DNA from: Thermohalobaculum sp038528605
GTDB lineage: Bacteria; Pseudomonadota; Alphaproteobacteria; Rhodobacterales; Rhodobacteraceae
Assembly: GCA_038528605.1 (NCBI GenBank)
Contig: JBCBEP010000004.1
Span: forward strand, 1-64,000
DNA: 64,000 nucleotides
Reading direction: 5' to 3'
Part shown: positions 7,916-19,172 of the stretch, one piece after another
How positions within the stretch are numbered: the stretch's first letter is position 1
Layout of the letters: each line of letters starts with the position of its first letter
The notes under the pieces: generated by a model
Database searches by the model: none
The model's input: only the letters and a program-made list of their open reading frames with translations
What the model was told of the DNA's origin: nothing
Position numbers and translations under genes: made by a program

Positions 7916-9973
7916 ATGCGTTTCCTGCCCGCCTTTCTTGACGATCTGCGCTCGCGCTTCGCCCTCTCGGACGTGGTGGCGCGCAAGGTCACGTGGGACG
8001 CGCGCAAGTCGAACGCGGCGAAGGGGGATTTCTGGGCCCCGTGCCCCTTCCACCAGGAAAAGACGGCCTCCTTCCACGTGGACGACCGCAAGGGCTTCTA
8101 CCACTGCTTCGGCTGCCAGGCCTCGGGCGACCTCTTCAAATTCGTGATGGAGACCGAGAACCTCGGCTTCGGAGAGGCAGTGGAGCGGCTGGCCGGGGAG
8201 GCGGGCGTCGAGCTGCCAGCGCGCGACGACAACCCGCGCGCCGCCCAGCAGCGCGAGCAGCGGGACAAGCTCGGCGAGACGATGGAGGAGGCGGTCCGCT
8301 TCTACCGCGGCATGCTTAACAGCGCGGCGGGGCAGGGCGCGCGGGACTACATGCACCGCCGCGGCCTCGCGCCCGAGACGGTGAAGCGCTTCGAGCTCGG
8401 CTATGCGCCGGAGGGCGGCGCGCTCGCCAAGCACCTCGCCGCCAAGGGCCTCACCAAGGAAGGCGTCGAGGCTGGCCTCCTGATCGAGCCCGATGACGGC
8501 AGACGGCGCGATCCATTCGACCGGTTCCGGGACCGGCTGATGTTCCCGATCCGCGACCAGCGGGGCCGCGCTATCGCGTTCGGCGGCCGAGCGCTCTCCG
8601 CCAATGCTCAGGCGAAATACCTCAACAGCCCCGAGACGCCGCTCTTCTCGAAGGGCCGCACGCTCTTCAACGTCCGCGAGGGGCGGGCGGCGGCGGGCAA
8701 AGCCGGCGCGGTCATCGTGGCCGAAGGGTATATGGACGTCATCGCCCTCGTCGCCGCGGGCTTCGAGCATGCGGTGGCGCCCCTCGGCACAGCGGTCACC
8801 GAGGAGCAGCTCACCCTCCTCTGGCGCATGGCGGACGAGCCGGTGATCGCGCTCGACGGGGACAAGGCGGGCCTGCGTGCCGCGAACAGGCTGATCGACC
8901 TCGCGCTGCCGCATCTCGCGCCCGGCAAGTCCCTCCGCTTCTGCCTGCTGCCAGAGGGGCGGGACCCGGACGACATGATCCGCCACGAGGGCGCCGAGGG
9001 CATGGCTGCCGCCCTCGAAGCCGCCGTCCCGCTCATCGAGATGCTGTGGCGCCGCGAGGTGGCGCAGGGGCCGGTGGACACGCCTGAGCGCCGCGCGGGC
9101 TTCGACCAGCGCCTCCGCGCCTGCCTTTCCCGCATCGGCGACGCGTCCGTTCGCAGCCACTACGCCGCAGCTCTCAAGGAACGCCGCGCCGCCTTCTTCC
9201 GCCCACCCCCCCGTTCGCAGCGCGACGGCGGCGCGGGCCGCCCCTTCGCGCCGCGCGCCGGCGGTTTCGGCGGACGGTTCGCCGGGCGAGGCGGTCGCAT
9301 GAGCAACTGGGGGCCGGCGCCCGGGCCCACGCCGGAAGCGCAAACCTTGCGCAGTGCGCTCGCCCGCGATGGGCAGGGCACTGCGCTGGCACGGGAAGCC
9401 GCGATCCTCTGCTCCATCTGGGAATGCGCAGACCTGCTGGAGGCCGCGGCCGCGGCGATCGAGGACATGGAGGTAACCGCAGCCGAGATGCAGGCCCTCC
9501 ACGCCGCCGCCCTGAACCGCGTGGTGGGGATCGAGACGGATATGGACGAAGCGCTCTTCGCCGAGGCTGCGAAGCTCACCGGTGCGCGCCCCTTCTCATT
9601 TCTTTCTCGCCTCTCCGGCGTGATGGCCCGCAGCAGCCGCCCGAAGCCCGCCGAGTGCCGTCAGATCGTGCTCGACGCGATGGCGTTCCATCGCGCGGAG
9701 TTGGCGCGGGAGGCCGAGCGTTCGGCTGCGGCGCGGGCGGAGGCGACGGAGGTAGCCGAGCCGCTGGACCTTGAGAGCGCGGAGAAGCTCAGCGAGGAAG
9801 ACCAGGCGGCCTTCGCCCGCAAGTACGGGTCCGGGCTCGCCCAACTCCGCGCCGTGATCGAGGAACGGGACCGGTTAGCGGAGCGTCTCACTGGCGGTGA
9901 CGAAAACGATTCGTCCGCTGCAGAATGGGCGCGGGTTCTGGAAGAGCTCGATCTGCCCCCGAAAAAGCGCTGA
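7916..9973 (+). CDS. dnaG: DNA primase
   Basis: A 685-residue bacterial primase that makes RNA primers at the replication fork. The N-terminal CHC2 zinc domain has Cys43, His46, Cys64 and Cys67 (APCPFHQEKTASF then FYHCFGCQ). The catalytic TOPRIM core is marked by VIVAEGYMDVIAL and later IALDGDKAG. A Gly/Arg-rich linker follows near 420-450, and the C-terminal helical region would bind the DnaB helicase. Length is near that of other alphaproteobacterial DnaG. It is followed after 183 bases by rpoD, the common dnaG-rpoD order. Confidence 0.97.
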   Translation: MRFLPAFLDDLRSRFALSDVVARKVTWDARKSNAAKGDFWAPCPFHQEKTASFHVDDRKGFYHCFGCQASGDLFKFVMETENLGFGEAVERLAGEAGVELPARDDNPRAAQQREQRDKLGETMEEAVRFYRGMLNSAAGQGARDYMHRRGLAPETVKRFELGYAPEGGALAKHLAAKGLTKEGVEAGLLIEPDDGRRRDPFDRFRDRLMFPIRDQRGRAIAFGGRALSANAQAKYLNSPETPLFSKGRTLFNVREGRAAAGKAGAVIVAEGYMDVIALVAAGFEHAVAPLGTAVTEEQLTLLWRMADEPVIALDGDKAGLRAANRLIDLALPHLAPGKSLRFCLLPEGRDPDDMIRHEGAEGMAAALEAAVPLIEMLWRREVAQGPVDTPERRAGFDQRLRACLSRIGDASVRSHYAAALKERRAAFFRPPPRSQRDGGAGRPFAPRAGGFGGRFAGRGGRMSNWGPAPGPTPEAQTLRSALARDGQGTALAREAAILCSIWECADLLEAAAAAIEDMEVTAAEMQALHAAALNRVVGIETDMDEALFAEAAKLTGARPFSFLSRLSGVMARSSRPKPAECRQIVLDAMAFHRAELAREAERSAAARAEATEVAEPLDLESAEKLSEEDQAAFARKYGSGLAQLRAVIEERDRLAERLTGGDENDSSAAEWARVLEELDLPPKKR

Positions 9974-10156
9974 CGGCCCCTTTTGCATCTGCCGTCGTCG
10001 CCCTAGATGCTCCATAGCCGGTAGAGTGCGTTCCAGACGCGAACTGATTCGCAGGTCACGCCGACAGGGCAGCGCATCCAGCGGATGGCGTTGCCTAAGG
10101 GATATTGAGCCGGCGGCCGCTCCTACATGCGGTCACGATGCCGAACGAGGGGAAGC

Positions 10157-12151
<1,995 letters not shown>

Positions 12152-12318
12152 AGCAAAACACTGCAATAGTCTGGAAGCGCTGAGAATTCGCGAATGAAGG
12201 GTATGGCCTCGGGAACCGGGGTGCGGTGTGTGGAGCGGACGGCATGACACCGGAGACAGGGAACGGTCGAAGGCCGCCTCTGCCGGCGGCAAGGCGTGTT
12301 CGCGGCGGGCGTTAAGCC

Positions 12319-13296
12319 ATGCCGGCACGTGTTGAGCGCAAAACCCGCGAGAGCCTCGAGAAGCGGGACCATTTCGCCGGTATCCTGCCGCTGGCCGAAC
12401 CGTTCGAGCCGGATCTCGAGGCCATTGTCGAGCGCGTGCAGAGGCTTGTCGCCCCCGCCGGGGCGAAGGTCTTGCTGCACCCGATGATGCGCAAGCTCGA
12501 GCAGACGGGCGAGACCAGCATCTTCAACCTAGGCAGCGCGCAGCCCACGCGGACGCGTATGGTGTTCCTCGTGATCGACCATGTGGGCGTGTGGATCGCG
12601 GCGCGGGAAGGAGAGTTCGACCTGCGCGGCGACCTTTCGCGCTGGCCGAACCCCTCGGCCTGGCCCACCGGCGCGCAGGAAATCGGGCAGCACAGCGCCT
12701 GGCTGGAGGTCGCCGATCTCGGGTTCATGCGGGAACGGGGGATCGCGCGGCTCGACCGCGCCTTCAATCGCGCCGCCGCCGTTACCGCCGCCCTCGCCGC
12801 CGTCGCGGGGCAGACGGAGCCGCTCGGCGTCCTCTGGTGGCCCGCGCAGAACGCCATCGCGCCCGGGCGCTTCGCAGCGCAGGTGGAGCGCGTGCTCGGC
12901 GGTGAGGCGCCGCTCGAACTCTGGCTCCGCTGGTTCTACACCAAGCCCCGCCACGAGGGGGAGGAGGACGGGATCCTGACCCGCGGCCTCCTCTCCTTCA
13001 CCGGGTTCGAGATCGAGGTGCCGCCGGGGCCGATCGCCTCCGACCTCGCCCGCGCCATCGTGTTCGAGTTCGCGCGCATGGTGATCGACCACGGCACCGA
13101 GCCGCGCTCCGGCATGATCGTCGCGCTCTCCGGGCGCCGCACTGCCACCATCCGCCTCGGTGAGAGCGTGACGCGGCCGGGCCTGCCAGTGTGCGAGCTG
13201 ACGATCACCGAGAGCCTGGGCCGCACGGGCGAGCGGACGGAAGCGGCCGCGCGCGGGCCGCAGGCCGACACCGTGAGGGTCGGGGCACGGCGGTGA
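12319..13296 (+). CDS. DUF4261-like protein of unknown function
   Basis: A 325-residue soluble protein. The middle part has GVLWWPAQNAIAPGRFAAQ, then LELWLRWFYTK, then TRGLLSFTGFEIEVPPGP. This layout (a Trp-rich strand, a 'p..lW' segment, then a 'G..GF.E.E.P' segment) resembles DUF4261 proteins, which have no known function. No catalytic motif is visible. It starts 167 bases after rpoD. Its stop overlaps the GTG start of a FAD monooxygenase in the sequence GTGA, so the two are probably expressed together. Family assignment is by memory of the pattern and needs a profile search. Confidence 0.6.
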   Translation: MPARVERKTRESLEKRDHFAGILPLAEPFEPDLEAIVERVQRLVAPAGAKVLLHPMMRKLEQTGETSIFNLGSAQPTRTRMVFLVIDHVGVWIAAREGEFDLRGDLSRWPNPSAWPTGAQEIGQHSAWLEVADLGFMRERGIARLDRAFNRAAAVTAALAAVAGQTEPLGVLWWPAQNAIAPGRFAAQVERVLGGEAPLELWLRWFYTKPRHEGEEDGILTRGLLSFTGFEIEVPPGPIASDLARAIVFEFARMVIDHGTEPRSGMIVALSGRRTATIRLGESVTRPGLPVCELTITESLGRTGERTEAAARGPQADTVRVGARR

Positions 13297-14543
13297 CGGA
13301 GACGCCCGGCGCGGTGATCGGAACGCAGGCTCTTGTGGTTGGCGGCGGCATTGCCGGGCTTGCCACGGCGACGGCGCTGGCGCGTGCCGGCTGGCGGGTG
13401 ATGCTGGCGGAGCGCCGTCAGTCCTTCGGTGCTGCAGGAGACGGTGCGGCCCTGCCGCCGCAGGCGCTTGGTGCCGGTATCCAGATCAGCCCCAACGCCT
13501 CGAAATGCCTCAAGGCCCTCGGCGCGCTCGACGCGGTCGCGGCGCGCGCCTTCCGGCCCGAGGCGGCTTGCCTGCGGGAGGGGCGGTCGGGTCGCATCAT
13601 CTACCGTGCAGCGCTGGGCGCTGCGGCCGAGGCGCGGTGGGGCGCGCCTTATCTCCATGTTCATCGCGGGGACCTGGCCGCCGCGCTCGCGGAGGCGGCA
13701 GGGGCGGCAGGTGTCGATCTGCGGTCGGGCGAGGCGGTGGACCACGTGACGGCTCCGGCGGAAGGGCCCGTGCGCGCACAGTTTGGCGAAACCGCCGTGG
13801 AGGCGGAGCTCCTCGTGCTGGCGGACGGATTGGGCTCGCGCCTGCGCACGGCGCTGTTCGACGAGGCGCCCCGTGTCTTCACCGGGCAGACCGCGTGGCG
13901 TGCCGTCCTCCCCGTGGCCGATCTTCCGGAAGCCGCGCGGATGGCGCCGGAGGCGACGGTATGGGCTGCGCCCGGCAGGCACCTCGTCACCTACTATCTC
14001 CGTGGCGGCGCCCTTCTGAACATCGTGGCGGTTGAGGAAGTTAGCCGATGGGAGGGGGAGGGCTGGACGGCTGAGGGAGATCCCGCACGCCTCCGCGCAG
14101 CCTTCAGCGGCATGCACCCGTCGGTCGACGCGCTGCTCGGCGCGGTCGAGCGCTGCAGCCTGTGGGGGCTTTTCGAGCGGGCCATGCCGGAGAGCTGGCA
14201 TACCGGGCGCGCGGTACTGATCGGGGACGCGGTGCACGCGATGCTCCCCTTCATGGCGCAGGGTGCCGCCATGGCGCTGGAGGACGCGGTGGTCCTTGCC
14301 CGAAGCCTCGGCGCACCCGGCGCCGATCTCGCGCCGGCACTGAGCACCTACGAACGACAGCGCCGCCCGCGGGTGGAGCGCGTGATGCGCATGAGCCGGG
14401 AGAACGGTGTTCTCTTCCATCGCGGCAAGGGCCTCCGCCGGTCCTTCGACCATGCGCTCATCGGCACCGTCAGCCGCGTCGCTCCCAGCCTCGCCGCCGG
14501 CCGGCTCGACTGGCTCTACGGGCACGATGCCACCCGGCCCTAG
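13293..14543 (+). CDS. FAD-dependent monooxygenase (salicylate hydroxylase-like / UbiH-like)
   Basis: A 416-residue aromatic-ring hydroxylase-type flavoprotein. The Rossmann motif GGGIAGLATATALARAG is at about 13-29, the second FAD motif VLADGLGSRLR is in the middle, and GDAVHAMLPFMAQGAAMALE is the conserved FAD/ribityl-binding GD motif. It should use NAD(P)H and O2 to hydroxylate an aromatic or related substrate that cannot be named. The GTG start overlaps the upstream gene stop. The 3' end overlaps the convergent glutaminase by four bases. Confidence 0.85.
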   Translation: MTETPGAVIGTQALVVGGGIAGLATATALARAGWRVMLAERRQSFGAAGDGAALPPQALGAGIQISPNASKCLKALGALDAVAARAFRPEAACLREGRSGRIIYRAALGAAAEARWGAPYLHVHRGDLAAALAEAAGAAGVDLRSGEAVDHVTAPAEGPVRAQFGETAVEAELLVLADGLGSRLRTALFDEAPRVFTGQTAWRAVLPVADLPEAARMAPEATVWAAPGRHLVTYYLRGGALLNIVAVEEVSRWEGEGWTAEGDPARLRAAFSGMHPSVDALLGAVERCSLWGLFERAMPESWHTGRAVLIGDAVHAMLPFMAQGAAMALEDAVVLARSLGAPGADLAPALSTYERQRRPRVERVMRMSRENGVLFHRGKGLRRSFDHALIGTVSRVAPSLAAGRLDWLYGHDATRP

Positions 14544-15466
14544 CAGAGCTCCCGCGCCAGCAGTTCAAGCGCCGCCTGGCCCGCCACCGAATTTCCGAAC
14601 CGATCGAGCGGTGGGGACCAGACGGCGGCGCTGAAGGCGCCCGGATGCACCACGACGATGCCGCCGCCCACGCCGCTCTTGCCCGGCATGCCGACACGGA
14701 AGGCAAACTCGCCGGACTGGTCGTAGAGCCCGCAGGTGCGCATGATCGCCCGCAGCCGCCGGGCATGGGGGGCGACCGTCTCGGCCTCCGGCACGCCCGC
14801 ACAGGCATCGGACGACACCAGAAACCGGGCGGCCCGGGCGAGGTCCCGCACGCTCATGGCCATGGCGCAGGCGCGGAAATAGCTGTCCGTCACCTCGTCC
14901 GGGGCGCAGCGCAGGTTGCCATGGGCTTTCAGCACCCAGGCCATGCCGCGGTTGAGGTGGCCATGCGCGCGCTCCGAGCGGTGAACCTCGCCGTCGAACT
15001 GCAACGTCTCGTTGCCCGAGAGCTTTCGCATGCCGGTCCGGAACGATGTCTCGTAGTTCCACCGCCGCTCCACCAGCGCGTCCGTCACCACGAGGGCGCC
15101 CGCGTTGATGAAGGGGTTGCGCGGAATTCCCGCCTCGGTCTCGAGCTGGATGAGCGAGTTGAAGCGCATGCCCGAAGGTTCGCGTCCGACGCGGGTCCAG
15201 AGGTCCGGCCCGATCCACTCCATGGCCAGCGCCAGCGCGAAAAGCTTTGAGATCGACTGGATGGAGAACGGCTCGTCCGCATCCCCCACCGCCGCCTCCT
15301 GCCCATCGGCGGTGACGACCGCCATGGCAAATCGCTCAGCCGGTACCGCGGCGAGGGCGGGAATGTAGTCCGCCACCTTACCCTCGGCGGCGCGCGGCCC
15401 AGCCTCCGCCGCGATGCGCTCGAGCAGGTCGGCAAGGGCTTTGCAGGATGCGTTCGTGGTCGCCAT
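14540..15466 (-). CDS. glsA: Glutaminase A
   Basis: A 308-residue serine-dependent beta-lactamase-fold glutaminase converting glutamine to glutamate and ammonia. The catalytic SxxK motif is SIQSISKLFAL, followed by EPSGMRFNS and NPFINAGALV, then KSGVGGGIV near the C-terminus. All are hallmarks of the family, and length matches the roughly 305-310 residues of bacterial GlsA. The start at 15464-15466 (MATTNAS) is preferred over an upstream in-frame ATG. It is convergent with the FAD monooxygenase. Confidence 0.95.
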   Translation of the reverse strand: MATTNASCKALADLLERIAAEAGPRAAEGKVADYIPALAAVPAERFAMAVVTADGQEAAVGDADEPFSIQSISKLFALALAMEWIGPDLWTRVGREPSGMRFNSLIQLETEAGIPRNPFINAGALVVTDALVERRWNYETSFRTGMRKLSGNETLQFDGEVHRSERAHGHLNRGMAWVLKAHGNLRCAPDEVTDSYFRACAMAMSVRDLARAARFLVSSDACAGVPEAETVAPHARRLRAIMRTCGLYDQSGEFAFRVGMPGKSGVGGGIVVVHPGAFSAAVWSPPLDRFGNSVAGQAALELLARELC

Positions 15467-15521
15467 ACGCCCCTCTCTAGTGGGGAAGAAGCGACGGCGC
15501 ACGGGGTTCGTGCTGGAGCCG

Positions 15522-16355
15522 CTATGCCTGCCGCGTGGCGCGCGCTCTGGCACCGAGAAGGAGCAACGCAACCGCCAGGGGCACCATCGTGGCAGGCAGA
15601 GGAACCGGTGCAGCGAGCGCCACGGCGAAGCGGTCGACCAGCAGGACGTCCTGCGAGAAGTCGTTGTTCAAGACAAAGCGGATCGACTCGACGATGCGGC
15701 TCGAGTCGATACTTCCCGTGCCGCCGGAGAAGATGTTGGCGCCGTCGTCCGCGCTGTAGAAGAGCTCGTAGCTGTCCGTATCGAGATCCACATCGATGAG
15801 CACGATCAGGCTACCCACGGAGCCGAAGACAGTCGCGTCCGTGCTCGTCGCGCCCGTGCCCAGTGCCGTGCCCGTGAGGGAGAACTCGTCCGCCGCCGTG
15901 CGCTCGAGGAAGATCTGCGCGGTCACCTGATCTGACCTTGGGTTCTCGCCGATCAGTGTCTGGCGCACCTGCTCGGGCTCGGTGGCGTCGTAGGTGCTTT
16001 CGTCGAAGGCCCAGCTCAGCTCCATCAGGCCGATGATGCGGCCCGAGGTGATGGGATCGACATCGCTGTAGACCGTGCCGAACTCATCATTGTCCTTGCC
16101 GCTCGCGTCGAACTGGCCGAGGCCGTTCGTTGCGGCGTTGGCGAAGTCCGCATCCGTGTCGAAGGGCTGGCCGGGCGCGGCCGAGTTGAGCGTGTTCTCG
16201 ATCGACGTGCCGCTTGCATCGCCGAACTGGAAGTCCGTGATCAGTTGACCGGCGTTGAAGTCGTCGATCACCGTTGCCGTTGCTGGCCCCGGTGATCCGG
16301 CGAGCGCCGCCACAAGGCAAAAGGGCGCGAGCGCCCGGAAGACCGACCAATCCAT
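15522..16355 (-). CDS. VPLPA-CTERM sorting-domain surface protein
   Basis: A 277-residue exported protein. It begins with a signal peptide (hydrophobic stretch to about ATATVIDD). It ends with a tripartite sorting signal: PVPLPAT, a hydrophobic helix and a basic tail (RARATRQA). This is the VPLPA-CTERM variant of the PEP-CTERM class, processed by an exosortase in many Rhodobacterales. The middle is acidic and beta-rich, with a DSYELFYSADDGANIF segment of unknown fold. No exosortase is in this window. It sits 55 bases upstream of glsA on the same strand. Confidence 0.8.
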   Translation of the reverse strand: MDWSVFRALAPFCLVAALAGSPGPATATVIDDFNAGQLITDFQFGDASGTSIENTLNSAAPGQPFDTDADFANAATNGLGQFDASGKDNDEFGTVYSDVDPITSGRIIGLMELSWAFDESTYDATEPEQVRQTLIGENPRSDQVTAQIFLERTAADEFSLTGTALGTGATSTDATVFGSVGSLIVLIDVDLDTDSYELFYSADDGANIFSGGTGSIDSSRIVESIRFVLNNDFSQDVLLVDRFAVALAAPVPLPATMVPLAVALLLLGARARATRQA

Positions 16356-16429
16356 ACCACCCCCCAAGGCGCACCCCGAGCGCACCCGAGAAGTGTCTGC
16401 GAAGTATTGGCGCCCCGCAAGCGCGAAAC

Positions 16430-17686
16430 TCAGATCACCACCGTGTCGAGCGGGGGGAAGCCGTTGAAGCCAACGCTCGAATAGCTCGAGGTGTAGGCGC
16501 CGGAGGCGTGGATCCACACCTTGTCGCCCGGCCGGAGGGCGAGCGGCAGGGCCATGGGGCGCTTCTCGTAGAGCACGTCCGCGCTGTCGCAGCTCGGGCC
16601 TGCCAGCACGCAGGGGCCCGTGCCGCCACCGCGCTGGTCCGCTTCTGTCGAGATCCGGTAGCGGATCGCTTCGTCGATGGTCTCGGCGAGGCCCGAAAAC
16701 TTGCCGATATCGAGATAGACCCAGCGTGCGAGGTCCGTCGCCCGCTTCTTCGAGACCAGCAGCACCTCCGCCTCGATCACGCCGGCATCGCCCACGAGGC
16801 CGCGGCCGGGCTCGGCCATCACCGCCGCGTCGCCGAACCGCGCGCGGATATCGGCCATCAGCGTCCTGCCATAGGGCTCCGCCGCCTCGATCGGGTCGTG
16901 GTAGAGCGCCGGGAAGCCACCGCCGATGTTCACGAGGCTGGGGGAGAGGCCCGCGGCCTTCGCTTCCGCCCAGATCTCGGCGGCAATATCCAGCACCGGG
17001 CGCCATAGCTCTGCGCGCGCCGTCTGGCTGCCCACATGGAAGCTGAGGCCAGCCGCACGCAGGCCGAGGCGCTCGGCCTCCAGCATCAGGCTCACCATCT
17101 CCTCGCGCCCCGCGCCGAACTTGCGGCCGAGCGGCCAGTCCGCAGCGCTCTCCTCGACCAGGAGGCGGATAAAGACGCGGGCGCCGGGCGCATGCTCGGC
17201 GATCTTGGCAAGCTCCGCCGGGGCATCGGCGGCGAAGAGGACCACACCCGCCGCATGCGCGAAGGCGATGTCCGAGGGGCGCTTCACGGTGTTGCCGAAG
17301 CTGATGCGCTCGGCCGGCGCGCCGGCGGCGAGGCAAAGCTCGATCTCGCCGCGGGAGGCGGCGTCGAAGGACGCGCTGAGCCGGACGAGACGGGCGAGCA
17401 CGGCGGGATGCGGGTTGGCCTTCACCGCGTAGAAGACCGACGCGCCCCCGTCGCCGTCGCCGTCGCCTGCGCCGAGGCCACGGGCGAGTGCGCCATAAGC
17501 GGTCTCCACCGCCGCGAGATCCACCACGAGCGTCGGCCGCTCGAAGCGCGCGCTGGCCAGGAAGCCGGCGACGCGCGGCGACAGGCAGGGCGGCAGCCAG
17601 CGGCGGGCCATGCCGTCGGCCGGAGCGTCGGAACGAAATAGGGGCGCTGCGGCGCCCTGAAGCCGAGTGGACATCACCATCCCCAT
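16430..17686 (-). CDS. Type III PLP-dependent decarboxylase (ornithine/lysine/diamino acid)
   Basis: A 418-residue alanine-racemase-fold group IV decarboxylase, cytoplasmic. The PLP lysine is Lys89 in FYAVKANPHP. Then come SFDAASRGEIE, HVGSQ, GGGFP, EPGRGLVG, and the CDSAD motif in GPSCDSADVLYEK that supplies the catalytic Cys and substrate-binding Asp across the dimer. The C-terminal GAYTSSYSSVGFNGF is also typical. Ornithine or lysine is the likely substrate, feeding putrescine or cadaverine into polyamine synthesis. Three near-by start codons exist (17686, 17680, 17674). The first is used because GGGG precedes it at good spacing. A glycine/aspartate repeat near residues 71-81 is unusual. 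Confidence 0.88.
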   Translation of the reverse strand: MGMVMSTRLQGAAAPLFRSDAPADGMARRWLPPCLSPRVAGFLASARFERPTLVVDLAAVETAYGALARGLGAGDGDGDGGASVFYAVKANPHPAVLARLVRLSASFDAASRGEIELCLAAGAPAERISFGNTVKRPSDIAFAHAAGVVLFAADAPAELAKIAEHAPGARVFIRLLVEESAADWPLGRKFGAGREEMVSLMLEAERLGLRAAGLSFHVGSQTARAELWRPVLDIAAEIWAEAKAAGLSPSLVNIGGGFPALYHDPIEAAEPYGRTLMADIRARFGDAAVMAEPGRGLVGDAGVIEAEVLLVSKKRATDLARWVYLDIGKFSGLAETIDEAIRYRISTEADQRGGGTGPCVLAGPSCDSADVLYEKRPMALPLALRPGDKVWIHASGAYTSSYSSVGFNGFPPLDTVVI

Positions 17687-17958
17687 ACAATCCCCGGGCG
17701 ACGAACCCGGACAGACCAGACAAGGACGCGACCGTCGCTGCTCGTGGCGTCACCCGGCCTCAGGCCCGGCGCGCTTCGGGGGCGCGTGCGTAAGCGTCAC
17801 CGCGTGTGCGGTTGCGCGGAGCTAAGGCTTTGCGGCGCGCTCCGCAAGCGCCAATTCGTCCCTCTCCCGTTGACCTCACTGCATAGGCCGGGGGAGGGGG
17901 GATGCGCGGCCCGGCGGGGCGTGGCAGCATGCCCGCGTGCAACGACCCTGGTGAGACA

Positions 17959-19161
17959 ATGCTGATCAACCCCGACCGCCTGCTGGCCGACCTCCACACC
18001 CTTCGCGGCTTTGGCCGGCAGGGCAACGGCGTGGTCCGCCCCGCCTTCGAGCCTGCCGAGATCGAGGCGCGGCGCTGGACGATGGCGCGCATGGCGGAGG
18101 CGGGGCTGCGGGTGAGCGTCGACCCCGCCGGCAATGTGTTCGGCCTGCCGGAGGGGGAGGGGCCCTGGCTCCTCGCCGGGAGCCACACGGACAGCCAGCC
18201 CGAGGGCGGGTGGCTCGACGGCGCCTATGGCGTGATCGCGGCGCTCGAGGCGGCGCGTGCGCTGCCCGGCCGCGTGGCGGTCGTGAACTTTCAGGACGAG
18301 GAGGGGCGCTTCGGCGGCCTCACGGGCTCGAGCCTCTGGGCCGCGCAGGTGACCGGGGACCTGACGCTGGAGGAGGCCGATACTTGGATCTCCGCCGAGG
18401 GCGTGCGCTTCGGCGAGGCGCGGGCGCGCATGGCGGAGACGGCCACGGGCGCCTGGCTCCCGCCCGCGCGCTTCAAGGGTTTCCTCGAGATCCATATCGA
18501 GCAGGGGCCAAACCTTGTGGAGGCAGGCCAGGCCGTGGCGGTGGTCGACCGCATCGTGGGCATCGGGCGGGCAGAGCTGACCTTCGAAGGCGAGCAGAAC
18601 CATGCGGGCACCACGCCCATGGCCCGGCGGCGGGACGCGTTCCGCGGCCTCGCCCGCTATGCCGTCGCCCTCGATGTGGCGATGGAGGGCATCGTGACGC
18701 CCGCTTCGGTCTGGACCATCGGGCGCGTGGCGGTGCTGCCCGGCGCGCCGAGCATCGTGCCCGGCCGGGCAGTGGCGACGGTGCAGTGGCGCGACGGGGA
18801 CGGGGAGCGGCTGCGGGCCATGGGGCAGGCGATCGAAGCGACGGCAGCGTCGGTCGCCGGTGATCTCTGCCTCGGGCACAGCCTGGAGATGGCCACCTAT
18901 ATAGAGCCGCGGGCGTTTGATGCGGCGGTGTGTGCGGCGCTGGATGCTGCGGCGGAGGCGGCGGCGCCGGGCCGATGGCGGCGGCTTCCCTCGGCCGCGA
19001 TGCACGATGCGACGAACGCCCAGCGGGCGGGTGTGCCCGCCGCCATGCTCTTCGTCCCCTCCATCGGCGGGATCAGCCACAACTTTGCGGAGGACACCGC
19101 CGAGGCGGATCTGGTGGCCGGCGCGGAGGCCTTGGCGGAGGGTGCGGCGCGGCTGGCCTGA
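17959..19161 (+). CDS. M20-family Zn-dependent amidohydrolase (N-carbamoyl-L-amino-acid hydrolase / allantoate amidohydrolase type)
   Basis: A 400-residue binuclear zinc hydrolase, cytoplasmic. Metal ligands appear as His76 (GSHTDSQPEGG), Asp87 (GWLDGAYGV), Glu114/115 (FQDEEGRF), a His in EIHIEQGP, and a His in GISHNFAED near the C-terminus. The HAGTTPM motif of the lid domain is also seen. This fits the HydC/AllC group that removes carbamoyl groups from N-carbamoyl amino acids or opens allantoate. No hydantoinase or purine genes lie beside it, so the substrate is open. The start at 17959 (MLINPDRLL) follows a weak GTGAG site. Confidence 0.87.
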   Translation: MLINPDRLLADLHTLRGFGRQGNGVVRPAFEPAEIEARRWTMARMAEAGLRVSVDPAGNVFGLPEGEGPWLLAGSHTDSQPEGGWLDGAYGVIAALEAARALPGRVAVVNFQDEEGRFGGLTGSSLWAAQVTGDLTLEEADTWISAEGVRFGEARARMAETATGAWLPPARFKGFLEIHIEQGPNLVEAGQAVAVVDRIVGIGRAELTFEGEQNHAGTTPMARRRDAFRGLARYAVALDVAMEGIVTPASVWTIGRVAVLPGAPSIVPGRAVATVQWRDGDGERLRAMGQAIEATAASVAGDLCLGHSLEMATYIEPRAFDAAVCAALDAAAEAAAPGRWRRLPSAAMHDATNAQRAGVPAAMLFVPSIGGISHNFAEDTAEADLVAGAEALAEGAARLA

Positions 19162-19172
19162 GCCGGGACCGA

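Noticed and set aside
7280..9502. Long minus-strand open frame (740 codons) opposite the HAD gene and dnaG
   Set aside because: Antisense shadow of dnaG, which has intact zinc and TOPRIM motifs. No family-like features in the reverse product.
10015..10090. tRNA-like segment (GGTAGAGTGC...GATTCGCAGGTC)
   Set aside because: A D-arm-like start is seen, but the T-arm lacks GTTCRA and no acceptor stem can be formed. It is not a tRNA.
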